Shown here: piece by piece, positions 17,824 through 28,200 of the stretch
Position numbering within the stretch: position 1 is the stretch's first letter
Layout of the letters: the number at the start of each line of letters is the position of its first letter
Source: Sulfurimicrobium sp031426915
GTDB lineage: Bacteria > Pseudomonadota > Gammaproteobacteria > Burkholderiales > Sulfuricellaceae
Reading direction: 5' to 3'
Assembly: GCA_031426915.1 (NCBI GenBank)
Contig: JASJPB010000018.1
Coordinates: 1 to 64,000, forward strand
Length of the DNA: 64,000 nucleotides
The notes under the pieces: generated by a model
What the model was told of the DNA's origin: nothing
The model's input: only the letters and a program-made list of their open reading frames with translations
The model's database searches: none
Made by a program: the position numbers and the translations under genes

Positions 17824-19266
17824 TCACCGAGTTTTGAGGATCTGCAATCCCTTGAGCAGGTTGACAGCCTGGTTCAACTGGTAATCGTTTTTCGATACCA
17901 CTTCACGCTCGGTGCTTTTGCCCTGGTCGCCTTTGGGATCCTTGGGGTCGGCCTTGTCTTTTGCCGGAGCTTCTTTCTTGGGCGCAGGGAGCTTGACCGG
18001 GGCGATCTTCTCGCTCTTGCCCTCTTGCCCATTGGTCAGGTGGCGATCCAGGTCGGCTTCGCGCAGGTTGAAGGCGGCATCCTTTTCCACCCCGTTAACC
18101 GTGGCTTCTTCCACCACGATATCGGGGGTGATGCCCTTGGCCTGGATGGAACGGCCGCTGGGGGTGTAGTAGCGCGCGGTGGTGAGTTTGATGGCGGTGC
18201 CATTACCCAGTGGCAGGATGGTTTGTACCGATCCCTTGCCAAATGATTGGGTGCCCATCAGGATCGCGCGTTTGTGGTCCTGGAGCGCGCCGGCGACAAT
18301 TTCCGAAGCGGAGGCAGATCCACCATTGATCAGGACGATCATCGGTACGGTTTTCACGCCTTCCGGCAAGTGCTTGAGGTAATCGTTTTCGCGGGCTCCG
18401 CGCAGATAGTTTTCCTTGTTCGCGGTCAGCTTCATTTTGGCATCTTCGGTGCGGCCTTCGGTGTATACCACCAGGGCATTTTCAGGCAGAAAAGCCGCGG
18501 ATATGCCCACCGCCCCATTCAGCAGTCCGCCCGGGTCGTTGCGCAGGTCCAGCACCAGCCCCTTGAGGGGCTCCTTGTTCTGTTTGTAAAGGCTTTCCAG
18601 CGCCTTGGCCAGATTCTCGCCGGTATGCTCCTGGAACTGGGTGACGCGCACGTAGCCGAAACCGGACTCCAGCAGCTTGGACTTCACGCTCTGGATCTTG
18701 ATGATGGCACGTGTCAGAGTGAAGGAGAGCGGTTTGGTTTCGCCCTTGCGCAGCACGGTCAGCGTGATCTGGGTGTTGGGTTTGCCGCGCATGCGTTTTA
18801 CCGCGTCGTTGAGCGTCATGCCTTTAACCGGCGTCTCGTCCAGCTTGATGATCAGGTCGCCGCTTTTGATGCCGGCGTGGAAGGCCGGGGTATCCTCGAT
18901 CGGGGATACCACCTTGACGAAGCCGTCTTCCATGCCGACTTCGATACCCAGACCGCCGAATTCGCCCTGGGTCCCCACCTGGAGTTCCTTGAAACCCTCC
19001 GTGTCGAGATAGGCGGAGTGCGGGTCGAGCCCGGAGAGCATGCCGTTGATGGCTTCGGTAAGCAGTTTTTTGTCTTCGACCGGCTCAACGTAATCGGATT
19101 TTATTTTGCCGAAAATTTCGGCAAAGGCACGCATTTCGTCCACAGGCAGAGGCGACTCGACCTTCTCGGCAACGGCGGAATAATTCAGGCTCAGCATGAT
19201 GCCGAGCACGGCGCCCAAGGCAATCAGGCCGAATTTATGCAATTTGCCGCGCATCTGTTTCTCCAC
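17824..19266 (-). CDS. ctpA: Carboxy-terminal processing protease, S41 family (CtpA/Prc-like)
   Basis: This 480-residue protease has an N-terminal membrane or signal segment (GLIALGAVLGIMLSL), a PDZ domain at about residues 90-180 (GEFGGLGIEVGMEDGFVKVV), and the S41 catalytic core. The serine lies in NGGSASASEIVAGAL and the lysine in GTQSFGKGSVQ. It acts in the periplasm on C-termini of envelope proteins. A lysine- and proline-rich tail near residue 420 is charged and probably flexible. Its neighbours envC and gpmI are commonly found together in this order. Confidence 0.93.
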   Translation of the reverse strand: MEKQMRGKLHKFGLIALGAVLGIMLSLNYSAVAEKVESPLPVDEMRAFAEIFGKIKSDYVEPVEDKKLLTEAINGMLSGLDPHSAYLDTEGFKELQVGTQGEFGGLGIEVGMEDGFVKVVSPIEDTPAFHAGIKSGDLIIKLDETPVKGMTLNDAVKRMRGKPNTQITLTVLRKGETKPLSFTLTRAIIKIQSVKSKLLESGFGYVRVTQFQEHTGENLAKALESLYKQNKEPLKGLVLDLRNDPGGLLNGAVGISAAFLPENALVVYTEGRTEDAKMKLTANKENYLRGARENDYLKHLPEGVKTVPMIVLINGGSASASEIVAGALQDHKRAILMGTQSFGKGSVQTILPLGNGTAIKLTTARYYTPSGRSIQAKGITPDIVVEEATVNGVEKDAAFNLREADLDRHLTNGQEGKSEKIAPVKLPAPKKEAPAKDKADPKDPKGDQGKSTEREVVSKNDYQLNQAVNLLKGLQILKTR

Positions 19267-19284
19267 CTCTAAATCTTGATTTGT

Positions 19285-20484
19285 TTAGCCAACCCTGCAC
19301 CAGGTCAGGGGGTCGAAAGGCTTGCTCTGAAAGCGCAGCTCGAAGTATAAACCGGTTTCCGGGTTGCCGCCGCTGTTTCCTGTGCTCGCGATCACCGCTC
19401 CGGCATGGACATCTTCGCCTGCCTGCTTGAACAGCGCTTCGTTGTTGCCATAAAGGCTCATGTAACCACCGCCGTGGTCAACGATGATCAGGTTGCCGAA
19501 GCCGCGCAGCCAGTCCGCGAACACCACCCGTCCGCCTGTTATGGCGTGGACCTCCTGTCCTGCGGCGGTGCGGATGAACAGGCCGCGCCATGGCGCGCCG
19601 CTATCCTGGCGTAGACCGCCAAAACGGCCCACGAGTTCCCCGTGTACCGGGAGCTGCAGCTTGCCCTTGCGTGGCTGAACAGTCCCACCGGCCTGGCTTG
19701 GGACGGGCTCTGCCGATTCTGCTGCGCGAGTGTTGCGCTGAGTCGTCGCTTCCGCCTTTCTACGGGGCTGTTGCAGCTTCGCCAGCCGTTCGATCAATTG
19801 GGTCAGGCGCTTTTCGTTGCGCTGCAGCTGGGTGAGTTCGCTTCGTTGCCGCCCGATTTGCTGCGCCAGCTGGGTCACCAGTTTTTTCTTCGCCAGTTGC
19901 TGGGCGATCAATTGCTGTTTTTGCTGGTCCTGCTCATCCCGGATCTGTTTCAGCTCGGCTTGCTTGGTCTCCGTGGCCTGGGTGAGTTGGTGCAGTTTGG
20001 CGAGATTGCCGCGCAGGTTTTCCAGTAACTGGTTGCGGGCGCGAGCCAGATAAGCGTAGTAACGCAGTTGACGGGTGGACTGGTTGGGGTTTTCCTGGTT
20101 GAGCAGAATCTTGAACTGATCCTGCTGACCGGAAAGGTATTGCTGGTAGAGCAAACGGCCCAGCAGAACCTGCTCGTTGCCGATGCGTTTGCCGAGGTTT
20201 TCTTTCTGCTGTTCCAGGCCGGTCAGGGTGGAACGGGCTTCCTGTTGTTGGCCGGAAAGGTTGCGCAAGCTGTGATTGATGTCGCTAATGGCCTGCTCTG
20301 AAGTTTTGAGTGCGTCGGATGCATCGGACTTGGCGCCTTCCTTGCTGTCGAGTTCCTTTTGCAACGCCTCGATACGAACGCGTATTTCCTGAAGTTCAGG
20401 TTTTGAAGCTGCGCTTGCCGGAACCGCGAAGCAGGCCAGCGTCATGACGCTGGCAGAGATTATGAGCCTGATGCCTGCGTTCAC
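19285..20484 (-). CDS. envC: Murein hydrolase activator EnvC (degenerate LytM/M23)
   Basis: This 399-residue periplasmic protein has a signal peptide (ending ASAAS), a long coiled-coil from about residue 30 to 250, and a C-terminal LytM domain. The active-site histidines of true M23 peptidases are replaced: the usual HLHFEL reads GLYFELR, and no HxxxD is seen in GLFIRTAAGQEV. This agrees with EnvC, which activates amidases at the division septum rather than cutting itself. Its start overlaps the gpmI stop by four bases. Confidence 0.88.
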   Translation of the reverse strand: MNAGIRLIISASVMTLACFAVPASAASKPELQEIRVRIEALQKELDSKEGAKSDASDALKTSEQAISDINHSLRNLSGQQQEARSTLTGLEQQKENLGKRIGNEQVLLGRLLYQQYLSGQQDQFKILLNQENPNQSTRQLRYYAYLARARNQLLENLRGNLAKLHQLTQATETKQAELKQIRDEQDQQKQQLIAQQLAKKKLVTQLAQQIGRQRSELTQLQRNEKRLTQLIERLAKLQQPRRKAEATTQRNTRAAESAEPVPSQAGGTVQPRKGKLQLPVHGELVGRFGGLRQDSGAPWRGLFIRTAAGQEVHAITGGRVVFADWLRGFGNLIIVDHGGGYMSLYGNNEALFKQAGEDVHAGAVIASTGNSGGNPETGLYFELRFQSKPFDPLTWCRVG

Positions 20485-22007
20485 TCGAACTCGATCAGCG
20501 GGTGGCCCGACATCTCCCGCGGTTTGGGTAGATCCATCATTTTCAGCAGGGTCGGCGCAACGTCTTCTAGCGCGCCGGTTTGCGCGACCTTTGCGGCCCG
20601 GCCTATATAGAGAAAAGGTACCAGATTCAAGGTGTGGGCAGTGTGGGAGTGCCGGGTTAACTCATCGAGCATTTTTTCGGCATTGCCGTGGTCGGCGATG
20701 ATCAGCACTTCTCCGCCGATTGCCTGCATTGCCGGAACGACTCTGGCGATGCATTCGTCGATGGTCTCGACAGCCTTGATGGCGGCCTGCAGGTTTCCGG
20801 TGTGGCCCACCATGTCGGGGTTGGCGTAGTTGCAGATGATGGCATCGTATTTGCGTGCCCCGATGGCTTCGACCAGTTTGTCCGTTACTTCGTGTGCGCT
20901 CATCTCGGGCTTGAGGTCGTAGGTGGGCACGTCAGGAGATTGCACCAGGATACGGTCTTCGCCGGGGTAGCGCGTTTCCTCTCCGCCGTTGAAAAAGAAA
21001 GTGACGTGAGCATATTTCTCGGTTTCCGCAATGCGCAATTGGGTCAGGCCGAGTTGCGAAATGTATTCACCAAAGCTGTTTTTGATGCGCTCCTGCGGGA
21101 ATGCGACGGGGACATGGAAATCCGCGCTGTAATTGGTGAGGGTGCAGTAAGTACTCAGTTTTGGCACATGCTCGCGCTCGAAAGCATTGAAATCGGGCTC
21201 GATGAAGGTACGGGTGAGTTCGCGGGCGCGGTCGGAGCGGAAATTCATGAACACGATACCGTCCCCGTCCTGCATTCTCACCGGGTCGCCAATGACCGTG
21301 GGTTTTACGAATTCGTCTGTTTCATTTCTGGCATAGGCATTGTTCAGGCCTTCAATGGCTGTTTTGGCGATGAATTCCCCTTTGCCCTGGGTCAGCAGGT
21401 CGTAGGCAGTTTTTACCCGCAGCCAGCGGTGATCGCGATCCATGGCGTAATAACGGCCGACAATTGAAGCGATCTTGCCTGTTTTTAGGGCGTCAATTTT
21501 GTTCTGTAGACCCTGCAGATATTTTTCCGCGCTCTTGGGTGGCGTGTCGCGGCCATCCAGGAACGCGTGCAGATAGACTTTCTCGAGGCCGAATTTGGCA
21601 GCCATTTCGATCATGGCGTGAATGTGATTTTCGTGGCTGTGAACCCCGCCATCGGATACCAATCCGAAAATGTGCAGGGCGCCGTTGTTCTTCTTTATCG
21701 CTTCCAGTGCGGCGGACAATTCGTGGTTGGTGAAAAAATTGCCACTGGAAATGGCGCGGTTGATACGCGAAATTTCCTGGTAGATCACCCGTCCGGCGCC
21801 GATATTGAGGTGGCCTACCTCGGAATTGCCCATTTGCCCTGCGGGCAGGCCAACAGCAGCTTCAGAGGCATGAATCGTGGTATGGGGGTAGGTTTCCCAG
21901 AGCTTGTCCCAGCAGGGTTTCCTGGCCAGGCTAATGGCGTTGTCAGGGCCGGCAGGGCTGCAACCGAACCCGTCCAGAATCATGAGTAGAACTGGGGTGA
22001 CCTTCAT
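20481..22007 (-). CDS. gpmI: 2,3-bisphosphoglycerate-independent phosphoglycerate mutase
   Basis: This 508-residue Mn-dependent enzyme interconverts 3- and 2-phosphoglycerate. The nucleophile is Ser62 in QMGNSEVGHLNIGAGR. ILDGFG at the N-terminus, GRYYAMDRDHRW and the C-terminal IIADHGNAEKM and HTAHTLNLVPF supply metal ligands. Length is normal. It heads the minus-strand gpmI-envC-ctpA group and is divergent from the ArsR regulator, with about 115 bases between them. Confidence 0.96.
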   Translation of the reverse strand: MKVTPVLLMILDGFGCSPAGPDNAISLARKPCWDKLWETYPHTTIHASEAAVGLPAGQMGNSEVGHLNIGAGRVIYQEISRINRAISSGNFFTNHELSAALEAIKKNNGALHIFGLVSDGGVHSHENHIHAMIEMAAKFGLEKVYLHAFLDGRDTPPKSAEKYLQGLQNKIDALKTGKIASIVGRYYAMDRDHRWLRVKTAYDLLTQGKGEFIAKTAIEGLNNAYARNETDEFVKPTVIGDPVRMQDGDGIVFMNFRSDRARELTRTFIEPDFNAFEREHVPKLSTYCTLTNYSADFHVPVAFPQERIKNSFGEYISQLGLTQLRIAETEKYAHVTFFFNGGEETRYPGEDRILVQSPDVPTYDLKPEMSAHEVTDKLVEAIGARKYDAIICNYANPDMVGHTGNLQAAIKAVETIDECIARVVPAMQAIGGEVLIIADHGNAEKMLDELTRHSHTAHTLNLVPFLYIGRAAKVAQTGALEDVAPTLLKMMDLPKPREMSGHPLIEFE

Positions 22008-22085
22008 ACAATATGGACTTTATTTTCGTTTGTCATCGCGAATGATGTATTATTTTATTATGTTTTAGTAATGAACGCATTATAC

Positions 22086-22097
22086 TTATTCTAATAA
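22086..22097. promoter_or_regulatory. Possible operator upstream of the ArsR-family gene
   Basis: TTATT-CT-AATAA is a short dyad in an AT-rich stretch, 26 bases before the regulator start. It resembles, in composition and position, the ATATTATAATAT palindrome in front of the efflux operon, so it could be an autoregulatory site. The evidence is weak. Confidence 0.3.
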
Positions 22098-22122
22098 ATT
22101 GTTGTAAGGCGGTGGTCTTTTC

Positions 22123-22443
22123 ATGTTGAATCTGGAGCATGTCGAGTTGATCGACAAAGACGAGCATATTGAACAGGCGTCGCGGGCGATGAAGGCCATG
22201 TCGCACCCTTTGCGCCTTAAAATCTTGTGCGTGCTGGGTGATCGCGAAATCAGCGTGCAGGACATTGTGGAAAATGTTGGTACCTCGCAAAGCAACATCT
22301 CCCAGCATTTGGCGATCTTGCGTGACAAAGGTGTGCTGCGCACGCGCAAGGACGCCAATCGAGTTTTCTATCGCGTGGGAGATGCCCGTACCCTCAAGTT
22401 GATCAGCATGATGCGCGACGTTTTTTGCGGTTTCACCAAATAG
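22123..22443 (+). CDS. ArsR-family regulator with BigR/SqrR-like cysteine pair
   Basis: This 106-residue winged-helix repressor has SHPLRLKILC at the start of the fold and the recognition region VGTSQSNISQHLAILRDKGVLRTRKD. It has just two cysteines, Cys36 in ILCVLG and Cys102 in VFCGF, 66 residues apart. The persulfide and redox sensors BigR (Cys42/Cys108) and SqrR (Cys41/Cys107) have the same spacing, and disulfide or tetrasulfide bridging there releases DNA. The arsenic-type CxCxxC motif is missing. The genes downstream (efflux pump, rhodanese, glutaredoxin) fit persulfide control. The sensing role is inferred. Confidence 0.85.
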   Translation: MLNLEHVELIDKDEHIEQASRAMKAMSHPLRLKILCVLGDREISVQDIVENVGTSQSNISQHLAILRDKGVLRTRKDANRVFYRVGDARTLKLISMMRDVFCGFTK

Positions 22444-22460
22444 CACCAAATCTATTTGGC

Positions 22461-22485
22461 GTATTTCGCGCCGAAATGCATTTTT
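22461..22485 (+). terminator. Probable terminator after the ArsR-family gene
   Basis: ATTTCG-CGC-CGAAAT forms a perfect six-bp stem, extended by a wobble and one more pair, followed by ATTTTTGG. It lies about 20 bases after the regulator stop and would separate its transcript from the efflux operon. Confidence 0.5.
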
Positions 22486-22602
22486 GGTTCTCTTGCCACA
22501 GTATCCGAACAGTGCGGTCTGTTCTCCGTGTAATCAATTGCATATCCTCGGGCCCGAGGCGTCTTCCGGCCTTGTATTGCTCAATCCATTAGCGGCATAG
22601 TA

Positions 22603-22632
22603 TTGAAATATTATAATATGCTAATATATAAA
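22603..22632 (+). promoter_or_regulatory. Candidate promoter and operator of the efflux/rhodanese operon
   Basis: TTGAAA (22603-22608) and TATAAA (22627-22632) form a -35/-10 pair with an 18-base spacer. The spacer contains the perfect 12-bp palindrome ATATTATAATAT (22608-22619). A repressor there would block polymerase. The site lies about 70 bases before the TolC-like gene and 160 bases after the ArsR-family regulator gene, whose relatives bind AT-rich palindromes. Confidence 0.55.
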
Positions 22633-22702
22633 GCTGGATGATCGATATTGTGCCGTTAACCCTTGTGGTTTCTCGGCGCAGATTCAAGAGAAAGGGGGTT
22701 GC

Positions 22703-24106
22703 ATGGAGTTGCACCCGTTATACCGGCACCAGGGCCGACGTGGCTTGATGTGGGGTTTGCTGGCCTTGGCGTGGGTCTATCCTGCGTCTGCCGAAACTTT
22801 GAATTTTGCCCAGTGCGTGGAAACAGCACTTAAGCAAAATCCGAATTTGTTCGCCAGCCGGGCTCAGATCGAACAGGCTGAGGCCGGCCTGGAACAGGCT
22901 CGGGGCAGTCGCTTGCCGAAGGTGACGCTTTCCTTCAACGGCATGCGCAGTAACGATGCCCTGAATACTTTTGGCTTCAAGCTTTCCCAGCGGAATGCGA
23001 CTTTCAACGACTTCGGCGCCGGTCAGTTCGACCCGACCAACCCCGGTGTGCTTGCGCTTGCACCGGAAAATCTCAATCATCCCGCCGCCGTCAATAATTT
23101 CAATACCCGCATCGAGGCGCAACTGCCGCTTTACACCGGCGGCATGATCGAAGGCTATATTGAGCAGGCGCAGTCCTATATCCGGGCGGCGCAACAGGGC
23201 GACCTTGCGGCGCGCCAGCAAGTCATTTTCCATGTGTTGCAGGCCTATGAGGGTGTACATGCTGCGCGTGCTTACGTGGATGTCGCGAAAAAGGGCGAAA
23301 TCGCCGCGGAGTCGTATGTAAAGACCATAACTAGCCTGCTCAAACAGGGCGTGGTGGTCAAAAGCGACCTGCTTTCTGCCCGGATTCATCTCGAAAATGT
23401 GCGGATCCAGCATGCGCAAGCCAGGAATGCCGAAGCTTCCGCGCTGGACCAGTTGCACCTGCTGCTCGGCATGCCGCTTGCGCAGCCGCTGGACGTCGGT
23501 CCGCGCGTGTCGCCTGTGCCACTATCCGGCAAGCCGGTGCAACTGCGCGAACAAGCGCTGCTCGGCAACCCGGGGCTCAATGCCATGCGACATCAGTTGG
23601 AAGCCGCGGAAGCCAATGTAAAGGTGGCCAGGGCCGGGCTCTATCCTCAAGTGGGCCTGATGGCGCGCCAGGACTGGAATGACAAGAATGCCGGTTTTGA
23701 CGCCAGCGCCTATACCCTGGGCGGAACGGTGTCGTGGAATGTGTTCGACGGTGGCGCCACGCATGGCGCCGTAGATCGTGCGGCAGCAGGCAAATCCGAA
23801 CTTGCGGCGCGGCTGCGGCAGGCCGAAAACGGGGTTGAATTCCAGGTCGAAGAGGCCGGCCGCAAGGCGGATGAGGCCGAGCGGCGCGTGGCGGTGCGCG
23901 AGCTAGGCGTGACGCACGCGGAAGAAGCGTTGGGCCTGGTGGAGAAACGCTACAACAACGGCGTGACCACCATCACCGAGCTGCTCGCAGCTCGCGCCCA
24001 GCTCGACAAGGCGCGCGCGGACGTGGTGGCGGCGCAATACGATCTTGCCGTGCAGCGAGCCGGACTGCGGTTCGCGGTGGGCGAACTTGAACCAGAGATG
24101 AAATAG
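22703..24106 (+). CDS. TolC-family outer membrane efflux protein
   Basis: This 467-residue protein has a signal peptide (WGLLALAWVYPASA) and two OEP repeats. The first begins FAQCVETALKQNPNLFASRAQ, with helical stretches continuing to about residue 260. The second covers about 280-460, ending RYNNGVTTITELLAARAQL, a TolC-type motif. It forms the outer membrane channel for the pump encoded by the next two genes. An AAAGGGGG sequence precedes the ATG. The adaptor gene follows after eight bases. Confidence 0.92.
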   Translation: MELHPLYRHQGRRGLMWGLLALAWVYPASAETLNFAQCVETALKQNPNLFASRAQIEQAEAGLEQARGSRLPKVTLSFNGMRSNDALNTFGFKLSQRNATFNDFGAGQFDPTNPGVLALAPENLNHPAAVNNFNTRIEAQLPLYTGGMIEGYIEQAQSYIRAAQQGDLAARQQVIFHVLQAYEGVHAARAYVDVAKKGEIAAESYVKTITSLLKQGVVVKSDLLSARIHLENVRIQHAQARNAEASALDQLHLLLGMPLAQPLDVGPRVSPVPLSGKPVQLREQALLGNPGLNAMRHQLEAAEANVKVARAGLYPQVGLMARQDWNDKNAGFDASAYTLGGTVSWNVFDGGATHGAVDRAAAGKSELAARLRQAENGVEFQVEEAGRKADEAERRVAVRELGVTHAEEALGLVEKRYNNGVTTITELLAARAQLDKARADVVAAQYDLAVQRAGLRFAVGELEPEMK

Positions 24107-24114
24107 CGGAGCGG

Positions 24115-25218
24115 ATGGCGATGAAATTGAAAACCCTGGTTTTTCCCTTGATGATTGCCGTGTCCGTCGTGCTTGGCGTACTCGCGGGTTGCAGCGACAA
24201 GCCCAAGGAAGGGCAGAAGGCCGTTTCCGGCGCGACCGTGCAGGCTACGCTGGTCACGGTTGAAAGCACATTGCTGCCCATCGTTTCGACTACGCCCGGC
24301 AGCGTGATTGCCGAGCAGCAGGCGCAGATCGCGTCGCGTCTGATGGGCTTCATCCGCGAAATGAATGTGCAGGAAGGACAAACCGTTGTGGCCGGGCAAC
24401 GCCTGTTCACGGTGGACCCGACAGACATCCAGGGCCAGGTGAACATGGCCCGTGCCGGGCAGGCACAGGCAGATGCCGCGCTGGCCGATGCCAAAAACGA
24501 TTACGAACGTTTCGGCGCGCTGTATAAGGAAGAGGCCATCCCCAAGCTGCAATGGGACAAGATTCGTCTCCAGTACCAAGTGAGCCAGCAGCAGGCGGCC
24601 GCAGCGCATGCGGCCCACGACACCGCGTCCGCGCAGATGAAATATGCCACCGTGTTGGCGCCGTTCGCAGGTGTCGTGACGCAGAAAATGGCACATGCCG
24701 GTGACCTTGCTGCGCCCGGCCGGCCCGTGCTGGCGCTGGAAAATACCGAGCGCTTGCAGGTCCAGACCAGCGTCCCACCCGATGTGTTCTCCCAGCTCAA
24801 GCCGGGTTCCGCAGTATCGATCCAGGTAAGCGGCAAGGGCGGGGATGTCGTCGGCAAGGTGGTGAATCTGGTGCCCGCGGCCGATCCGGTCACGCATAGC
24901 CATCTGGTCAAAATTGACCTGCCCCAGGGGCATGGGCTGAGAAGCGGCAGTTTCGTACAGGTCGCGTTCCCGCTCGGCACGCGTGCAGGCATTCGCATTC
25001 CTGCCAGCGCGATACTGGAGCGCGCCGGCATCACCGGCGTATTCGTGGCGGATGCACAGGGCGTGGTGCAGTATCGCATGGTGCGTACCGGCACCGCCAC
25101 GAGCGGCAAGGTGGAAATCCAGGCCGGACTCAATCCCGGCGAACGGGTGGTGACTTCCTCTACAACCGAGCTGCAAAACGGCGACAAGGTGGTGAGCGGA
25201 GGAAAAGTCAATGGCTGA
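24115..25218 (+). CDS. RND efflux periplasmic adaptor (MFP), lipoprotein
   Basis: This 367-residue membrane-fusion protein has a lipobox, VLAGCSDK, near residue 26, so it is anchored to the inner membrane. A barrel-sandwich segment (VQEGQTVVAGQRLFTVDP), a helical hairpin rich in alanine and glutamine (about residues 100-180), and beta-barrel and membrane-proximal domains (NPGERVVTSSTTEL) follow in the usual order. No histidine-rich metal-binding extension is seen. It overlaps the pump gene by eight bases. Confidence 0.92.
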   Translation: MAMKLKTLVFPLMIAVSVVLGVLAGCSDKPKEGQKAVSGATVQATLVTVESTLLPIVSTTPGSVIAEQQAQIASRLMGFIREMNVQEGQTVVAGQRLFTVDPTDIQGQVNMARAGQAQADAALADAKNDYERFGALYKEEAIPKLQWDKIRLQYQVSQQQAAAAHAAHDTASAQMKYATVLAPFAGVVTQKMAHAGDLAAPGRPVLALENTERLQVQTSVPPDVFSQLKPGSAVSIQVSGKGGDVVGKVVNLVPAADPVTHSHLVKIDLPQGHGLRSGSFVQVAFPLGTRAGIRIPASAILERAGITGVFVADAQGVVQYRMVRTGTATSGKVEIQAGLNPGERVVTSSTTELQNGDKVVSGGKVNG

Positions 25219-28200
25219 GTCGCACGACGCCCCTCTTAACAGCGCAGGCAAGATCGCGCGCCTGTTTCTGGAGTCGAAAATTACCGCCATGCTTATGCTG
25301 GCGGTGACGCTGGCCGGCGTCATGGCCCTGTTCGTGACCGCACGCGAATATAACCCGCAGATCGTGGTGCCCGCCGCCAATATCATCGTCGCCAAGCCGG
25401 GCGCTAACGCCGAGGAAGTTCACAACCTGGTGGTCAAGCCGCTGGAGGCGATCATGAACGCCCAGTCGGGCGTGAAGCATACCTTCGGCTATGCGGTGGC
25501 CGATTACGGCGTGGTGACGGTGCAGTTCGACGTGGGTGAAGATCAGGAAAGAAGCCTGGTCAAACTCTATAACCAGCTGATGCAGAACATGGATCGTTTG
25601 CCCGCCGGCGCCATGCAGCCGCTGGTCCGGCCCATCAACGTGGATGACGTGCCGATCATGACGCTCACCCTGAGTTCGTCACGGATGGATGATTATCAGT
25701 TGCGGCAGGTCGCAGAACGTGTGCTGGAGGAGCTGCGCAACGTGCCTGGTGTATCCTTCACCCAACTGGTGGGCGGCGCGCGGCGCGCGGTTAACGTGTG
25801 GATTTCGCCGGCCAAACTGGCTGCGGCGGGCTTGTCGCTGGACCAGGTGGACAAAATGATCGCCGGGGCCAACGTATCCATGCCCGCCGGGCAACTGGTC
25901 GACCAGAACCGCAATCATCCCTTGCGCATGTCCGGTGAAATCGGTGATGCGCGCGAGGTGGGCCGCATCATTATCGGCGCCCCGCAGGGGCGCCCGGTTT
26001 TCCTGGAGGATGTGGCGACCATCGAGGATGGCGCGGCGGAAACCGATGAACTGTCGCGTTTTGCATATGGACCCGCAGCGAATCAGCCGCTGCAACGCGG
26101 TGAGGCTCCGGCGGTCACTATTGCCATTGCCAAAAAAGCCGGCACCAATGCCGTGGTGGTGGCATCCACCGTGCTCGCCAAGCTGGATGCCCTGAAACGC
26201 CAGGCCATTCCGCAGGGGGTCAATGTCGCCGTCACCCGCGACGATGGCGCCAAGGCCAACGATGCGGTGAATACCCTGGTGGAGCACCTGGGTATCGCGA
26301 TCGGTTCGGTGGTGATTATCCTGGTGTTCTTCCTTGGCTGGCGCGAGGCGGCCATCGTCACGCTGACGGTGCCGCTGATTCTGTTCGTGGTGCTGACCGT
26401 GGGACTGATCGCCGGCCAGACCATCAACCGCATCACACTGTTCGCGCTGATCCTGTCGCTCGGCCTGCTGGTCGATGCCGCCATCGTGGTGGTGGAAAAC
26501 ATTCACCGTCACATGCACCACGGCGGTGGCAAGGATTTCAAGCAAGCCCTGATCGAAGCCACCAACGAGATCGGCAATCCGACCAATATCGCCACCGTCG
26601 CGGTGATTCTGGCCTTCATTCCGATGGCTTTCGTCACCGGCATGATGGGGCCGTTCATGCGGCCGATTCCTTTCAACGTGCCGGTGGCGATGATCGCCTC
26701 GCTGGTCATCGCCTACATGGTGGTGCCGTGGGCAGCCAACCGCTGGCTCGCGGGCAAGGCGGCCAAGTCCTTGGCAGAGCGGCCGACGCTGGAGGAAAAG
26801 GCGTCCGATCCGAAAGATCCCTTGCATCGCGCCTACGTGGCCGTGATCACTCCCCTCATCCGCCACGCCGGGCGGCGCAATCTGTTGTTCCTGCTGGTGC
26901 TGGCCCTGCTGGCGGCCGCCATGATCCAGCCGGCCTGGCAGTTCGTGCGCCCGTCCGGACTGAACGGCCCGCTCTCCGCGTTGGGCGTGGAACTCAAAAT
27001 GTTGCCCAACGACAACACCAACACTTTCCTGGTGCAGGTGGACACGCCCGCCGGCACCACGCTGGCCGAGACCGACCAGGTGGCGCGCGCGGTCGGCCAA
27101 GTGCTGGCCGGGACGCGCCATGTCACCGATTACCAGACTTTCCTTGGCATCACCGCGCCGGTGGATTTCGCGGCGTTGGTGCGCGGCGACGTGCTGAAAC
27201 GCGGCGACAATCTGGCACAGGTGCGCGTTAACCTCAGCGACAAACATCACCGTGCGGAATCCTCCCATGAGATCGTGAACGCTTTCGATGCCGCGCTGGC
27301 GCCGCTGCGCAAGACTTTTCCGCAGGCCAGAATCAAGCTCTACGAAACGCCGCCCGGCCCGCCGGTGCAGTCGCAGATCCTGGCCGAACTGTATGGGCCG
27401 GACTACGACAAGCTGCGCGCCGCGGCGGCGGACGTGAACAATGCGTTCGGGCAGATTTACGGCATGGTCAATGTGGACGATTCCGTTACCGCCAGCGTGG
27501 ACGCTTTCCACCTCAAGGTGAATCGGGAGAAGGCGATTCTCTCCGGCGTGGCGCCGGGACAGGTGGCCAAGTTGCTGCACGACTATGTGTCCGGTTTCTC
27601 CATCGGAACCCTGCATGTGGACGACGCGCGCGAACCGGTCAACATTACTGTGCGCCTGCCTCGCAGCGAACGCCAGACGCCGCAACAGATACTATCCATC
27701 CGTATCGCCAATGCGATGGGGCAGCAGGTACCTTTGTCGGCCATCGCCAGCATAGCGCCCGCACTCCAGGACAAACCCTTCTATGACCGCGACCAGCATC
27801 CCACGGTGATGGTGGGGGGCGAACTGCTCAAGTCCAGCCCGGTGTACGCAGTGCTTGCCCTGGACAAGATGCTCGCAGGCAAGACCTTGGCGCCCGGCAT
27901 CGCCTTCAAGACCGGCAATCTCGGTTTCACCGAGGCCCAGCCCGACGACGTGATGGATTACCACCTGCTGTGGGGCGGCGAGATGCGCCTGACCCTGGAC
28001 GTATTCCGCGACCTGGGCTCCGCATTCATCGTGGCGCTGGTGTTCATTTACCTGATGCTGGTGGGTTATTACAAGTCCTTCATGATGCCGCTGATCGTGA
28101 TGGGTGCCATCCCGCTTACGCTGGTGGGCGTGTTTCCGGGCCACTGGATCACCCAGCAGGCATTTACCGCCACTTCCATGATCGGCGTCATCGCGCTGGC

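Noticed and set aside
22123..22443. An arsenic or metal sensor of the classic ArsR/SmtB type
   Set aside because: The CxCxxC metal site in helix 3 is missing and no histidine/aspartate alpha-5 site is visible; the cysteine pair matches persulfide sensors instead.
23950..25395. 481-codon minus-strand frame
   Set aside because: It is antisense to the end of the TolC-like gene and to the adaptor; no motif and biased composition.
25679..27685. 668-codon open frame on the minus strand
   Set aside because: It is antisense to the RND permease, rich in His, Arg and Gly, with no recognisable domain.
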